Of a stretch of DNA of 64,000 nt, positions 8,750-16,984 are shown in pieces. The position numbers and the translations under genes are program-made. Numbering within the stretch: the stretch's first letter is position 1; each line of letters begins with the position of its first letter. The notes under the pieces were generated by a model that saw nothing but the letters and a program-made list of their open reading frames with translations, had not been told where the DNA came from and searched no databases. Origin of the DNA: Saltatorellus ferox (GTDB lineage Bacteria; Planctomycetota; UBA1135; GCA-002686595); NCBI GenBank assembly GCA_007751475.1, contig CP036434.1:186001-250000 (forward strand), given 5' to 3'.

Positions 8750-9811
8750 ATGCAGCAGACAATCAGCCACTTCGAGAACGCCGCCCAGAAAGGTCGTGCG
8801 TTGCGCGACGAGACCAAGGCGATGATCGCTTCGGTCAAAGCAGAGACGCGCAAGTTCCAGCAGTCGCACACAGGCAAGGCGACCTGGCAGGTGATCAACT
8901 CGGTGGGGTCTTACGTGGCTCTCTGGGCGATCATGTACTTCACCGTCCAGGTGTCCTGGCTCCTGACGCTTCCGTTCGCTCTCGTGGCGGCCGGTGTCCT
9001 GGTGCGTGTGTTCATCATCAGCCACGACTGCGGACACAGCTCGTTCTTCCAGTCCGAGCGCTGGAACACGATCATCGGCGTCATCACCGGATTGCTCACC
9101 TTCACGTCCTACCACCACTGGCGCGGCGAGCACGCGGTGCACCACGGCACCTGCAGCAACCTCGACCGGCGCGGAACCGGCGACGTGTGGACGATGACCG
9201 TGAGCGAGTACAAGGCCGCGTCGCGCTGGAAGAAGTTCGGCTACCGCTTCGTGCGCAACCCGATCGTGCTCCTCGTGATCGCGCCGCTGTTCCTGTTCCT
9301 CGTGCTCGAGCGCTTCCCGCGCAAGAACGCTCCCCGGAAGGAAGTTCTTGCGACGCGCTGGACCAACGTGGCGCTGGCTGCGATGGTCGCCTCGATGTGC
9401 TGGGTCTTCGGCACCTCGACCTTCCTGCTCCTGCAGCTCGGCATCGTGAGCGTGGCCATGGGCGCCGGCGTCTGGCTCTTCTACGTCCAGCACCAGTTCG
9501 AGGACACCTACTGGGCCAAGAACGCGGACTGGGACTTCGGCGTCGCCGCGCTGGAGGGCAGCTCGTTCTGCAAGCTGCCGAAGATCCTGCAGTGGTTCTC
9601 CGGCAACATTGGCTTCCACCACATCCACCACCTCGCGCCGCGGGTGCCGAATTACCACCTGGAGAGCTGCCACAAGGCGATCGAGGCCGTCGGCGCCAAG
9701 GCGCGCGAGGTGACGCTCTGGGAAGGCATCAAGGCGCTCAGGCTTCAGCTCTGGGACGAGGCGACGAGTCAGCTGATCTCGTTCCGCCAGGCGCGGGTCG
9801 CGTACTTCTAA
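8750..9811 (+). CDS. membrane fatty-acid desaturase
   Basis: A 353-residue integral membrane di-iron desaturase that introduces a double bond into acyl chains at the inner membrane. All three histidine boxes are intact: HDCGH (residues 92-96), HHWRGEHAVHH (122-132) and HHIHH (about 290-294). Membrane segments flank them (about 50-90, 225-270). The box spacing fits the DesA delta-12 / omega-3 type more than the acyl-CoA delta-9 type. The N-terminal 45 residues are polar and helical. A TACAAT lies 9 bases before the ATG and a TTGACA at 8681, but they are not spaced as one promoter. Confidence 0.9.
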   Translation: MQQTISHFENAAQKGRALRDETKAMIASVKAETRKFQQSHTGKATWQVINSVGSYVALWAIMYFTVQVSWLLTLPFALVAAGVLVRVFIISHDCGHSSFFQSERWNTIIGVITGLLTFTSYHHWRGEHAVHHGTCSNLDRRGTGDVWTMTVSEYKAASRWKKFGYRFVRNPIVLLVIAPLFLFLVLERFPRKNAPRKEVLATRWTNVALAAMVASMCWVFGTSTFLLLQLGIVSVAMGAGVWLFYVQHQFEDTYWAKNADWDFGVAALEGSSFCKLPKILQWFSGNIGFHHIHHLAPRVPNYHLESCHKAIEAVGAKAREVTLWEGIKALRLQLWDEATSQLISFRQARVAYF

Positions 9812-9820
9812 GCCGCGCGA

Positions 9821-10831
9821 CTACAGAGCGAAGCGCGCGCCCTCCTCGAGGACGTGCGCGCCGCTCGCTCGAACGGCCGCGGCGGCCTTGCTCGCCGGAT
9901 CGGCCGCCGGGTTCGAGTGATTCAGGTGGGTGAAGTACACCCTGTTCAAGAGAGGCGCTGGCTCATCCGCTAGCGCCTCGATCGTTTCCACGATGAACGG
10001 GTGCGGGACCTCCGCCATGTCGCGGCCAGGTAGATCCTCCGGGCCGTGGAAGGTGCCGTCGAGGAACGCGAGATCCACGTTCTCCAGCACCTCCGCGAGC
10101 GGCCGCTCCCAGCGGTTCCACTTGTCGATGTCGGGCAGGTACAGCGCGGCGCGCGTGGGCCCTTCGATGAGGAAGCCGACGGTGTCGCTGAACTCGTCGC
10201 GGTGGGGGACCTTCAGCGCGGTGACGCGCAGGTCGTCCGCCAGCTCGTAGGGCTGGTCGACGGTCAGCGTCACGGCGTTCGCGTGCCCGCCGTCGAAGAG
10301 GAGGCTCCAGGGGCCGTTCGTCCGAAGGAACTCCGTCATGCGCGGGGTGCCGATGAGGTCGACGGGCGCCGAGCCGTAGACCTCGCGGCCGAACTGGATC
10401 AGGCCGGCGTAGTGACCGACGTGGGCGTGGGTCAGGAAGACGCCGTCGAAGAGCTCGGGGCGGCCGGGCGCGTCGAGCGCGGGCCCTCCGTGGCCGCGGG
10501 CGCGCTCGACCTGGAGCGGGAGGTCGGGGCTGGCGTCGAAGATCCAGCGGCGGCCCGAGCTCGACCCTGAATCCGATCCTGACTCCGGCGCCGGGCGCGG
10601 GTCCACGAGCAGGAGGCTCGTCACCAAGCGGCGGCGGGCGGGGTCCCGGCGTGCGGCCTCACAGCAGGGCTGGCGGCAGGCCATCTGCGGCAGTCCGCCG
10701 TCCTGGGCGGTGCCGAGAACCACGAGGTAGGGAGCCGCCGGATCCTTGTCTGAATCGAGCGACAGAGCCGTGGACCGGCAGGCGCTGAGCACGCCCAGGA
10801 GCCCGGCGGCGAAGAAGAAGCGGTTCCACAT
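9821..10831 (-). CDS. MBL-fold metallo-hydrolase, PqqB-like lipoprotein
   Basis: A 336-residue metallo-beta-lactamase-fold protein. The PqqB-type N-terminal signature GTAQDGGLPQMAC is followed by CC and a basic segment, then THAHVGHYAG, the HxHxxH-like metal site in the variant form common in PqqB, and late FTHLNHSNP. Unlike cytoplasmic PqqB it begins with a signal ending in the lipobox LSAC (residues 15-18), so it is probably a lipoprotein. No other pqq genes are present, so a role in PQQ synthesis is unlikely here. It converges closely on the desaturase gene (9 bases apart). Confidence 0.82.
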   Translation of the reverse strand: MWNRFFFAAGLLGVLSACRSTALSLDSDKDPAAPYLVVLGTAQDGGLPQMACRQPCCEAARRDPARRRLVTSLLLVDPRPAPESGSDSGSSSGRRWIFDASPDLPLQVERARGHGGPALDAPGRPELFDGVFLTHAHVGHYAGLIQFGREVYGSAPVDLIGTPRMTEFLRTNGPWSLLFDGGHANAVTLTVDQPYELADDLRVTALKVPHRDEFSDTVGFLIEGPTRAALYLPDIDKWNRWERPLAEVLENVDLAFLDGTFHGPEDLPGRDMAEVPHPFIVETIEALADEPAPLLNRVYFTHLNHSNPAADPASKAAAAVRASGAHVLEEGARFAL

Positions 10832-10908
10832 GCACCCGAGCGTAACGTTCGTTCGAATCGCTGGCTCCCGCGCCTACCGGCGAAGAAGAAAGGACTACTC
10901 TCCTCGCC

Positions 10909-12372
10909 GTGACGCCCTCGCCCACTCCTTCGCTCAAGCCGGGCCACTCCATCCAGTCCGGCGCGCTGGCCGGGCGAACGATGGGATCGGCGATCCTGGT
11001 GCTCGCTCTGCCGGTGATGATCCAGCAGCTGCTTCAGGCGTTCGTCGGCATGACGGACAAGCTGTTCGCGGGGCACCTCGACGAAGAGGTTCGCGTGGCG
11101 GCGCTCGACGCGATCGGGATCGGATCCTACATGGGCTGGTTCATCGGGATCGCGATGAGCGGACTCGGCATTGGCGGTCAGGCGATCATCGCGCGGGCGA
11201 TGGGCGCGGGGCGCAACGACGAGGCGCGGCACGCGCTCGGGCAGGCGATGGGCGTGAGCCTCGTGTGGGGGCTCGGGGTCGGGCTGATCCTGTGGGGAGC
11301 GGCGCCGTGGCTCGCGGAGTGGACGGGGCTGACGCCGGTGGCGGGCGTGCTGCTGTCCGACTACCTGCGCGTGCTGGCGCTGTCGATGCCGGTGGCGGCC
11401 GTGATGCTCGTGGGCGCCATGTGCCTGCATGGCGCCGGGGAGACGCGTAAGCCCGCCACGATTGCCGTGCTCGTCAACCTGGTGAACGCGGTGATGTCCT
11501 GGGCTCTGTCGGGCGCCGACATCGATCTTGGATCGCTGCCGGGGAACTTCGCGCCGGAGGGGACCCTGTTGGTGAACCCCTTCTCGTTCGACATGGGCGT
11601 GGCGGGGATCGCGGCGGGGACGTCGATCGGCTACGCAGTCGGAGCGATCTGGACCTGGAAGGCGCTGATGAAGGGCGTGCCGGATCTGGCGCTGGAGCGG
11701 AGCGAGCTGCGGCCGCGGCGCGTGATGATCGTGCGCTTCCTGCGCGTGGGCGTTCCGAACTTCGCCGAGGGGATCGCCATGTGGGCGGTCAACCTGATCG
11801 TGCTGCTCTTCATCGGGAGGATCGCCGTGGATGGCGGCCTTCAGGGGGCGCACATCATCGCGATCCAGTGGGAATCGTTCAGTTTCCTGCCGGGCTTCGC
11901 GATCGGGACGGCGGCGGCGACCTTGACCGGGCAGTACCTGGGGGCGGGGGATCCGGCCAGCGCCAGGCGCGCCGTGCTCACCTGTGCGGCCTTCGCGGCG
12001 GCGCTGATGGGAACGCTCGGGGTGGTCTTCATGACGATGGGCGAGACCCTGACGCGGATCATTTCCAACGAGCCCATTCACCTGGAGCTGGTGCCGAAGC
12101 TGCTCTTCATCTGCGGCGCGGTCCAGGTCTTCTTCGCGTTCACGATCGTGGTGCGGCAGAGCCTGCGCGGGGCGGGCGACACGCGCTGGGTCTTCCTGAT
12201 CACGGCGTTCAGCAGCTACGCGGTCCGTCTGCCGGCGACCTACGTCTTCGGCGTGGTGATGGGTCTGGGCCTCGAGGGCATCTGGTACGGCCTCTGCGGC
12301 GAGTTCCTGATCCGCGCGCTTCTCTTCGGAAGTCGATTCTTCCACGGCGGCTGGCAGAAGATCCGCGTCTAA
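10909..12372 (+). CDS. MATE family efflux transporter
   Basis: A 487-residue polytopic membrane protein with the two-fold repeat of MATE exporters, which expel cationic drugs or metabolites in exchange for Na+ or H+. The first half starts ILVLALPVMIQQLLQAFVGM and contains GIGGQAIIARAMGAG; the second half contains the parallel FAIGTAAATLTGQYLGAG. About twelve membrane segments are apparent. The start is the GTG at 10909, 77 bases from the divergent PqqB-like gene; a promoter region is expected between them but no consensus boxes stand out. Confidence 0.92.
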   Translation: MTPSPTPSLKPGHSIQSGALAGRTMGSAILVLALPVMIQQLLQAFVGMTDKLFAGHLDEEVRVAALDAIGIGSYMGWFIGIAMSGLGIGGQAIIARAMGAGRNDEARHALGQAMGVSLVWGLGVGLILWGAAPWLAEWTGLTPVAGVLLSDYLRVLALSMPVAAVMLVGAMCLHGAGETRKPATIAVLVNLVNAVMSWALSGADIDLGSLPGNFAPEGTLLVNPFSFDMGVAGIAAGTSIGYAVGAIWTWKALMKGVPDLALERSELRPRRVMIVRFLRVGVPNFAEGIAMWAVNLIVLLFIGRIAVDGGLQGAHIIAIQWESFSFLPGFAIGTAAATLTGQYLGAGDPASARRAVLTCAAFAAALMGTLGVVFMTMGETLTRIISNEPIHLELVPKLLFICGAVQVFFAFTIVVRQSLRGAGDTRWVFLITAFSSYAVRLPATYVFGVVMGLGLEGIWYGLCGEFLIRALLFGSRFFHGGWQKIRV

Positions 12373-12379
12373 TCGATCC

Positions 12380-12937
12380 ATGAAGCAAGACCGGCGTTTC
12401 GACGACCTCCTCCTGGCTGGCGCCGAAATCTGGCGGGACTACTGCAACGAGCACGCGGGCGTCTTCCACCGCGTCATCCCGGCCGACCATGCCCTCGCGA
12501 TCGAGGTCCTCCGCGATCAGCGCCGGTCCGCCACCACGTTCCTGGAGCTCGGGTCGGCGACGGGCGTGATCACGATCATCGCGGACCTCCTGGGTTTCGA
12601 CGCCCACGGGATCGAGATCGAGCCGACCCTGGTCGACACGGCGGAGCGCCTCGCCGAAGAGATGAACTCGTCGGCCACTTTCGTGGAGGGCAGCTTCGTC
12701 CCCCTCGACTACCGGGACAGCGTGGACCTCCTGGGCTCCGACTACATGACCCCGACGGAGGGTGCGGACGCCTATGCGGAGATGGGCCTGGAGATCGCGG
12801 ACTTCGACCTGGTCTACGCCTACCCGTGGCCCGGGGAGGAGGACTGGCTGATCGAAATGGTGCGCCGCCACGGCGGAGCCCGCACACGCCTGATGATCTA
12901 CACCGTCCGCGACGGCTACGAGATAGTGGCGACCTGA
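12380..12937 (+). CDS. methyltransferase-like protein
   Basis: A 185-residue soluble protein with a Rossmann-type SAM-binding motif I: FLELGSATGVITIIADLLG (about residues 54-72), followed by an acidic motif II ending IEIEPTLVDTA. Later strands (FDLVYAYPWPGEEDWLIEMV and RTRLMIYTV) fit the class I methyltransferase core. It starts 7 bases after the MATE gene stop and is probably co-transcribed with it. Substrate unknown. A 20-bp triplicated repeat starts 14 bases after its stop. Confidence 0.65.
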   Translation: MKQDRRFDDLLLAGAEIWRDYCNEHAGVFHRVIPADHALAIEVLRDQRRSATTFLELGSATGVITIIADLLGFDAHGIEIEPTLVDTAERLAEEMNSSATFVEGSFVPLDYRDSVDLLGSDYMTPTEGADAYAEMGLEIADFDLVYAYPWPGEEDWLIEMVRRHGGARTRLMIYTVRDGYEIVAT

Positions 12938-12950
12938 TCCCATCCTGGAC

Positions 12951-13010
12951 GCCATCACCTTGCGGGAGGGCCCATCACCTTTCGGGAGAGCCCATCACCT
13001 TGCGGAAGAG
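12951..13010. repeat. 20-bp unit, three tandem copies, after a stop codon
   Basis: Three head-to-tail 20-base units at 12951-12970, 12971-12990 and 12991-13010. Each contains CCATCACCT followed by a variant of TGCGGGAGAG; copies differ at a few positions. They lie between the methyltransferase-like gene and the tRNA-Cys gene, with no spacer between units. Not part of an apparent coding frame. Confidence 0.85.
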
Positions 13011-13017
13011 GAGATGG

Positions 13018-13090
13018 AGGCGGCACCCGGATTCGAACCGGGGAATAATGGATTTGCAATCCATCGCCTTAGCCACTTGGCCATGCCGCC
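13018..13090 (-). tRNA. tRNA-Cys (GCA)
   Basis: Read on the minus strand from 13090: acceptor arm GGCGGCA pairs with TGCCGCC, discriminator T as expected for cysteine tRNA, D-arm GCCAAGTGGCTAAGGC, anticodon stem ATGGA/TCCAT with loop TTGCAAA (anticodon GCA), and T-arm CCCGG TTCGAAT CCGGG. The 73-nt length is normal. CCA is not encoded. Confidence 0.96.
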
Positions 13091-13245
13091 TCTCGGGCGG
13101 AAAATGTAGCGGCCGAACCCCCATCCGTCGAGGGCCAACCACCAGGAGTTGGCCCTCCGCTGGACCTCCCCTGGCCCCTGGTCGGTCCACGGGTGTTCAA
13201 AACTGGGCCGCGAGCCGACTTCGAGACCCCCCGGAGCCTTGCACC

Positions 13246-13509
13246 ATGCCCCGTCACGTCAACGAATCCACCCGGAACACCGAGCCCTGGGCTGAAGAGC
13301 TTCTCCTCCAGCACTGGAAGTCGCTGACTCCCGACGAGAAGTGGAGGATGATGTCAGAAGCGTCCATCGCTGTGGAGGAGCTCAGCATCCAAGGGCTGCG
13401 GCACCGCTACCCGGAAGACTCCGAGGAGGACCTACGCCTACGGGCCGCGGCTCTCCGGATCGGCCGCGAGGAGTTCGAGCGCTGGACCGGGCGCCGATTC
13501 GAGTGGTAG
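13246..13509 (+). CDS. small conserved hypothetical protein
   Basis: An 87-residue soluble protein, mainly helical, with the pattern LTPDEKWRMM... then LRHRYPEDSEEDLRLRAAALRIG. I recognise the layout (TPxEKlxm, then rhrhPxxSeeElrrrlaal) from small proteins found across Planctomycetota and Cyanobacteria, sometimes beside a nucleotidyltransferase-like gene, but no function is established. Here there is no such partner: the neighbours are tRNA-Cys and a DUF4344 gene. The ATG at 13246 gives a compact product; the upstream open frame runs across the tRNA and is not coding. Confidence 0.7.
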   Translation: MPRHVNESTRNTEPWAEELLLQHWKSLTPDEKWRMMSEASIAVEELSIQGLRHRYPEDSEEDLRLRAAALRIGREEFERWTGRRFEW

Positions 13510-13579
13510 GGGTCTCGCCGCAGAGGGTCGGTTACGCGCGGGTCAACATTCAGATGGAATCGCCGCTGGAGTTCGGCTC

Positions 13580-14701
13580 TCAGCGCTCCAGCGACTTGCC
13601 CTGGGCCACGAAGCGCTGCACGTACTCGCTGTTCACCGTGATCGTTCGCTTGGAGCGGCTCCAGGAGGCGCCGCCGCCCGATTCCGCGAAGTGGATCGTC
13701 ACCGTCGAGTGCCAGTCGAAGCTCTTGATCGCCTCGGTGAGTTCGTCGGCGAGGCCGCCCTGGCAGAGGTTGTCGAGGAACTCGCTCGACTCATCCCTTC
13801 GAACGCGCGCCTCGGACGAGCGCATGCCCTCGGGCATCCGGTAGTTCTTCAGGAGGCGGCGCCAGGAGCGGTGGATTTCGGTTCCGTAGTCCGCTGCGCT
13901 TCGGATGTCGTCCTCGGACATGCCCACTTCCGTGGCGATGGAGCGGTACTTGGCTGGATCTGCGGCGACGGCGACGGCGGCGATCTGGAAGGCGCGGCGC
14001 GCGTCGCTGTTGTGTTCGCCGCTCACGGTCCATTCGGTCCGCGGGACCTCGCTGGCTTCTTGCATCAAGGAACGAGTTCGCGCTCGGATGACGTCGAAGG
14101 CGCGGTCGGGCAGGTAGGTGGTGAGGTAGTGGGTGGCGAAAGCGTCCGCCAGGGTCTCTTCGTTCGCGAGGACCGGCAGGTCGAACTCGCGGACGAGGGC
14201 ATGGGCCAGCTCGTGCAGCACCACGTGCAGGGTGACGTCCTTCGCGAACTGAGTGGCTTCGACGGAAACGGGCGGGCGTACTTTGGAGTCCTCACGGGCA
14301 ACGATCTGACCGGCGACGAGCGGCGCGTGCGAGCAGTTGCAGTGGCGGTACTTCTCGACCGCAACGGTCAGTGCTTCCTCGCTCAACTCGAAGTTCTTGG
14401 CGGCCGCGGCGAGGAGCGCGTCACCCGTTGGGAACTGGCTTCTGGTGCGATTGAGGTAGGCGTGGACCTCGCTTTCCTTCACGCCCATTTCACGGTAGAG
14501 CGCGTTGGAGACGATGTCGCTCATCGTCCCGGGCAAGCTCAGGTCGAGCGAGCAGGCGACGTTCTGGTCGTCACGGGTTGCTGGCTCCTCGACCGCGCTC
14601 TCCAGGCCGGGCGCTCGATGGAAGATCGACGGCAAGGGAGCGAAGCCCAGCAGGGTCAGGCCCAGGACGGCCGCGCACTTCGAGTTCGTTGTCTTGGGCA
14701 T
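13580..14701 (-). CDS. DUF4344 putative zinc metallopeptidase, exported
   Basis: A 373-residue protein with an N-terminal hydrophobic signal (CAAVLGLTLLGFAPLPS). The core has HELAHALVREFDLPVLANEE (about residues 180-199), the gluzincin-like HExxH plus downstream acidic residues that define DUF4344, then ADAFATHYLTTYL. A second conserved histidine lies in SGEHNSDARRAFQ. Likely a periplasmic or surface protease; activity is inferred from the intact HExxH. I chose the ATG at 14701 (MPKTTNSK) because it directly precedes the signal sequence; the longer open frame upstream is low-complexity and overlaps the next gene's promoter side. Confidence 0.8.
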   Translation of the reverse strand: MPKTTNSKCAAVLGLTLLGFAPLPSIFHRAPGLESAVEEPATRDDQNVACSLDLSLPGTMSDIVSNALYREMGVKESEVHAYLNRTRSQFPTGDALLAAAAKNFELSEEALTVAVEKYRHCNCSHAPLVAGQIVAREDSKVRPPVSVEATQFAKDVTLHVVLHELAHALVREFDLPVLANEETLADAFATHYLTTYLPDRAFDVIRARTRSLMQEASEVPRTEWTVSGEHNSDARRAFQIAAVAVAADPAKYRSIATEVGMSEDDIRSAADYGTEIHRSWRRLLKNYRMPEGMRSSEARVRRDESSEFLDNLCQGGLADELTEAIKSFDWHSTVTIHFAESGGGASWSRSKRTITVNSEYVQRFVAQGKSLER

Positions 14702-14872
14702 GGTCGGAAGAGACGACGGGCGGGTCGTCGATCGAGGTAGGGACGCGGAGGTCGCGAGCGATGGGGGCTCAAGACTACGCGGCCGTCCAGGAATTTTGGG
14801 GAGGCTCGATGCTTCGCTTCTGCAGCGCCACGATCCTGTCACGGATTGGCGGAGACGACGTAGGCTGGGCGG

Positions 14873-16915
14873 ATGGCTCCATCCAGCAGTACGAAGACCC
14901 CCGGGTCCGCGATCCTCCTGTTCGCCGTCGCCGCGATGATCGCGACGGGAGTCTTCTTCGTTCTCCGGGATGACGAGACCCAGGCAGCTCCGGTGGTGCA
15001 AGAGGCCCCCGCGGAGGCTGGTGAGATGGAGCCGCCGCTGCCGGGTGCGGAGGATCAGCTGGTAGAGGTCGAGCAGGTGGAAGGGGAGCGGCTCACGGAG
15101 CCGGTGGCGAGCAGTGGCGTGGATTCAGCGGGCTCGCTCCCGACACTCGAGGCCCCCGATGCGGCTTCGCCCGAGGCCGAAACGGCCATTGCCGTGACGG
15201 GCCGCTTCGTGGAGTACGTCAACGGCGTCCCGGCGGAGATGGCCTTCGATGGCGAGATCAAGGTCCTCATCCATGCCAATCGCCGCGGCAAGCCCGTGAA
15301 GGTTTCCGTGCGGGGAGGACGATTCGAACTCAGTCTGAGCCGCAACGGGGAAGGGCTCTGGGCGGATGGATCGGGGGAGGTCTTCGGCGACGACACCTCC
15401 GCCATGACGGTGCGAGTGGACCCGCCTGAATCGATCGCCGGGCGATCGATGGTTCTCTTCGATCCTGCCGAGGGGAAGGTGGTCGGCTACTCCGAGGCGG
15501 TTCCGTTCGGGTCGCAGGACCTCGAGGTAGCGGTCCGGTCGGCGGCGACGACCGAGCTTTCCGTGCTCGATCGCGAAACCGGCGCGCACCTGGGGAAAGT
15601 CGACGTGTTCGTGTCGGCCAACGGATTGTCTCCTCGGCTCGACCCCGCCGATCAGAGCTACACGCGGATTGCGGAGGGCTCGTCCTCTCCCGTGCTATTG
15701 CAGCCGAGCGGGCGCCTGGCCACCTCTCCGAACGTGACGTTGGTCGCGGTAGTGAAGGGCTACGCGTGGTCGATGATCACCGTGGACCTCTCCCAGGAGA
15801 GTCAGCGGAGCATCGAGCTGGAGCGGGCCGGTGAGCTCCAGGTCGACTTCGAAGGTTCTCTACCGCGGGGGGCGATGCTGCGACTTCGTCGCTCGAACGA
15901 TCTGGTTTCGGACCGGTCCGCGAAGGCCCAGGGCATCCTCTACGACGCACTTGCGCCAGGCGAGTACCAGGCCACGGTGGAACTCGGTGAGTGGTTCCGG
16001 TCCCCCGTGATCCTGGGGACTGCGACTGCCGAGGTCAGCGCGGGGGCGCTCTCGAAGGTCACCCTCTCCGTGAGTGAGGTCGAACCGGTCGTGCTCGCGA
16101 GTCTTGGGGGCACGGTCTTCGTCCCGCCCGCATGGGAGGACGACTCGCCGCGCTTCATGCTCAAGCAGCTCTCTGCCTCGAAGCAAGGGTCCCAGGTGCG
16201 CAGGCAGCTGAGCCGTCATGATCTGCGTCCGGTCGAAGGCTCCGCGGGGGCCTACGAATTCACTCTCGAGGGCCTCGAGACCGGGCAGTACTCCCTGACC
16301 GATGGGAAGCGCAACTTCACCGAGACGCTGGAGCTTCCTCCGGAAGGACTCTCCGACTTCGAGTTCCACGTGCCGGCGCCCGTCGAGGTGACGCTCTCGG
16401 TCGTCGATCGAGCGACAGGGGAGGACGTGCCGGAGATCGAGAGGATCTCCTGGTCGCCTCGGCGGCCCGAGGGTGTCAATGGATACAGCAGCGCGAGCGT
16501 CGAGCGCGACCCGACCACGAACCAGTTTCTGCTACGCGTGCCTGACTGCGACTTTTCGGCAAGGGTTTCGAATCATGATTATGTGAGCGAGGCAGTCGAG
16601 TTCACTCCCGTCGACGGAGGCGAGCTGGTTCTCCAGGTCTGGCGCCGCGCCATCGTGGTCCTCGAGCTGCGGGACGGAGACCGCAAGATTCCGTGGCCCG
16701 ACGACGCCTACCCGTCGATGACGGATGCGAATGGCGAGCCCAGGTACGCCATGCATGGCTCCGGCGGCCGCGAGGTATGGATCGGACTCGACGAGGCAGG
16801 GACGTTCCTGCTCACCGTTCCGGAGGTCCCTGGCTTCGAGCCCCAGGCTCCCGTGGAGATCCAATTCGAGCCAGGGCCGAGAAGGACGCTGGTGATTCAG
16901 CTGATCCCGAAGTAG
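14873..16915 (+). CDS. large envelope protein with beta-sandwich repeats, function unknown
   Basis: A 680-residue protein. Residues 14-31 form one membrane segment (AILLFAVAAMIATGVFFV) with a short positively charged N-terminus, so it is probably anchored with the bulk outside. Residues 35-100 are a Pro/Glu/Ala-rich linker. The rest alternates short beta-strands and resembles carboxypeptidase regulatory-like modules (for example EYQATVELGEWF, TGQYSLTDG, AGTFLLTVPEVPGFEPQ), suggesting five or so beta-sandwich units. No catalytic motif recognised. The following gene on the same strand is also a surface protein. Confidence 0.7.
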   Translation: MAPSSSTKTPGSAILLFAVAAMIATGVFFVLRDDETQAAPVVQEAPAEAGEMEPPLPGAEDQLVEVEQVEGERLTEPVASSGVDSAGSLPTLEAPDAASPEAETAIAVTGRFVEYVNGVPAEMAFDGEIKVLIHANRRGKPVKVSVRGGRFELSLSRNGEGLWADGSGEVFGDDTSAMTVRVDPPESIAGRSMVLFDPAEGKVVGYSEAVPFGSQDLEVAVRSAATTELSVLDRETGAHLGKVDVFVSANGLSPRLDPADQSYTRIAEGSSSPVLLQPSGRLATSPNVTLVAVVKGYAWSMITVDLSQESQRSIELERAGELQVDFEGSLPRGAMLRLRRSNDLVSDRSAKAQGILYDALAPGEYQATVELGEWFRSPVILGTATAEVSAGALSKVTLSVSEVEPVVLASLGGTVFVPPAWEDDSPRFMLKQLSASKQGSQVRRQLSRHDLRPVEGSAGAYEFTLEGLETGQYSLTDGKRNFTETLELPPEGLSDFEFHVPAPVEVTLSVVDRATGEDVPEIERISWSPRRPEGVNGYSSASVERDPTTNQFLLRVPDCDFSARVSNHDYVSEAVEFTPVDGGELVLQVWRRAIVVLELRDGDRKIPWPDDAYPSMTDANGEPRYAMHGSGGREVWIGLDEAGTFLLTVPEVPGFEPQAPVEIQFEPGPRRTLVIQLIPK

Positions 16916-16984
16916 CGGTCTCGTCACCGACCCACGTCTCGACTGCTTCATCGCTACCTCATGTCTTCTGGCAAGATGGAGCCC

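Noticed and set aside
9821..10831. The metallo-hydrolase as a true PqqB of a PQQ biosynthesis cluster
   Set aside because: No pqqA, C, D or E is nearby and the protein has a lipoprotein signal, unlike cytoplasmic PqqB.
10621..12381. A minus-strand open frame of 586 codons
   Set aside because: Antisense to the MATE transporter; dominated by Arg, His, Gln and Pro, which is typical for the complement of a hydrophobic GC-rich gene.
12951..13010. The 20-bp repeats as a small CRISPR array
   Set aside because: Units are directly adjacent without spacers, only three copies, and no cas genes are present.
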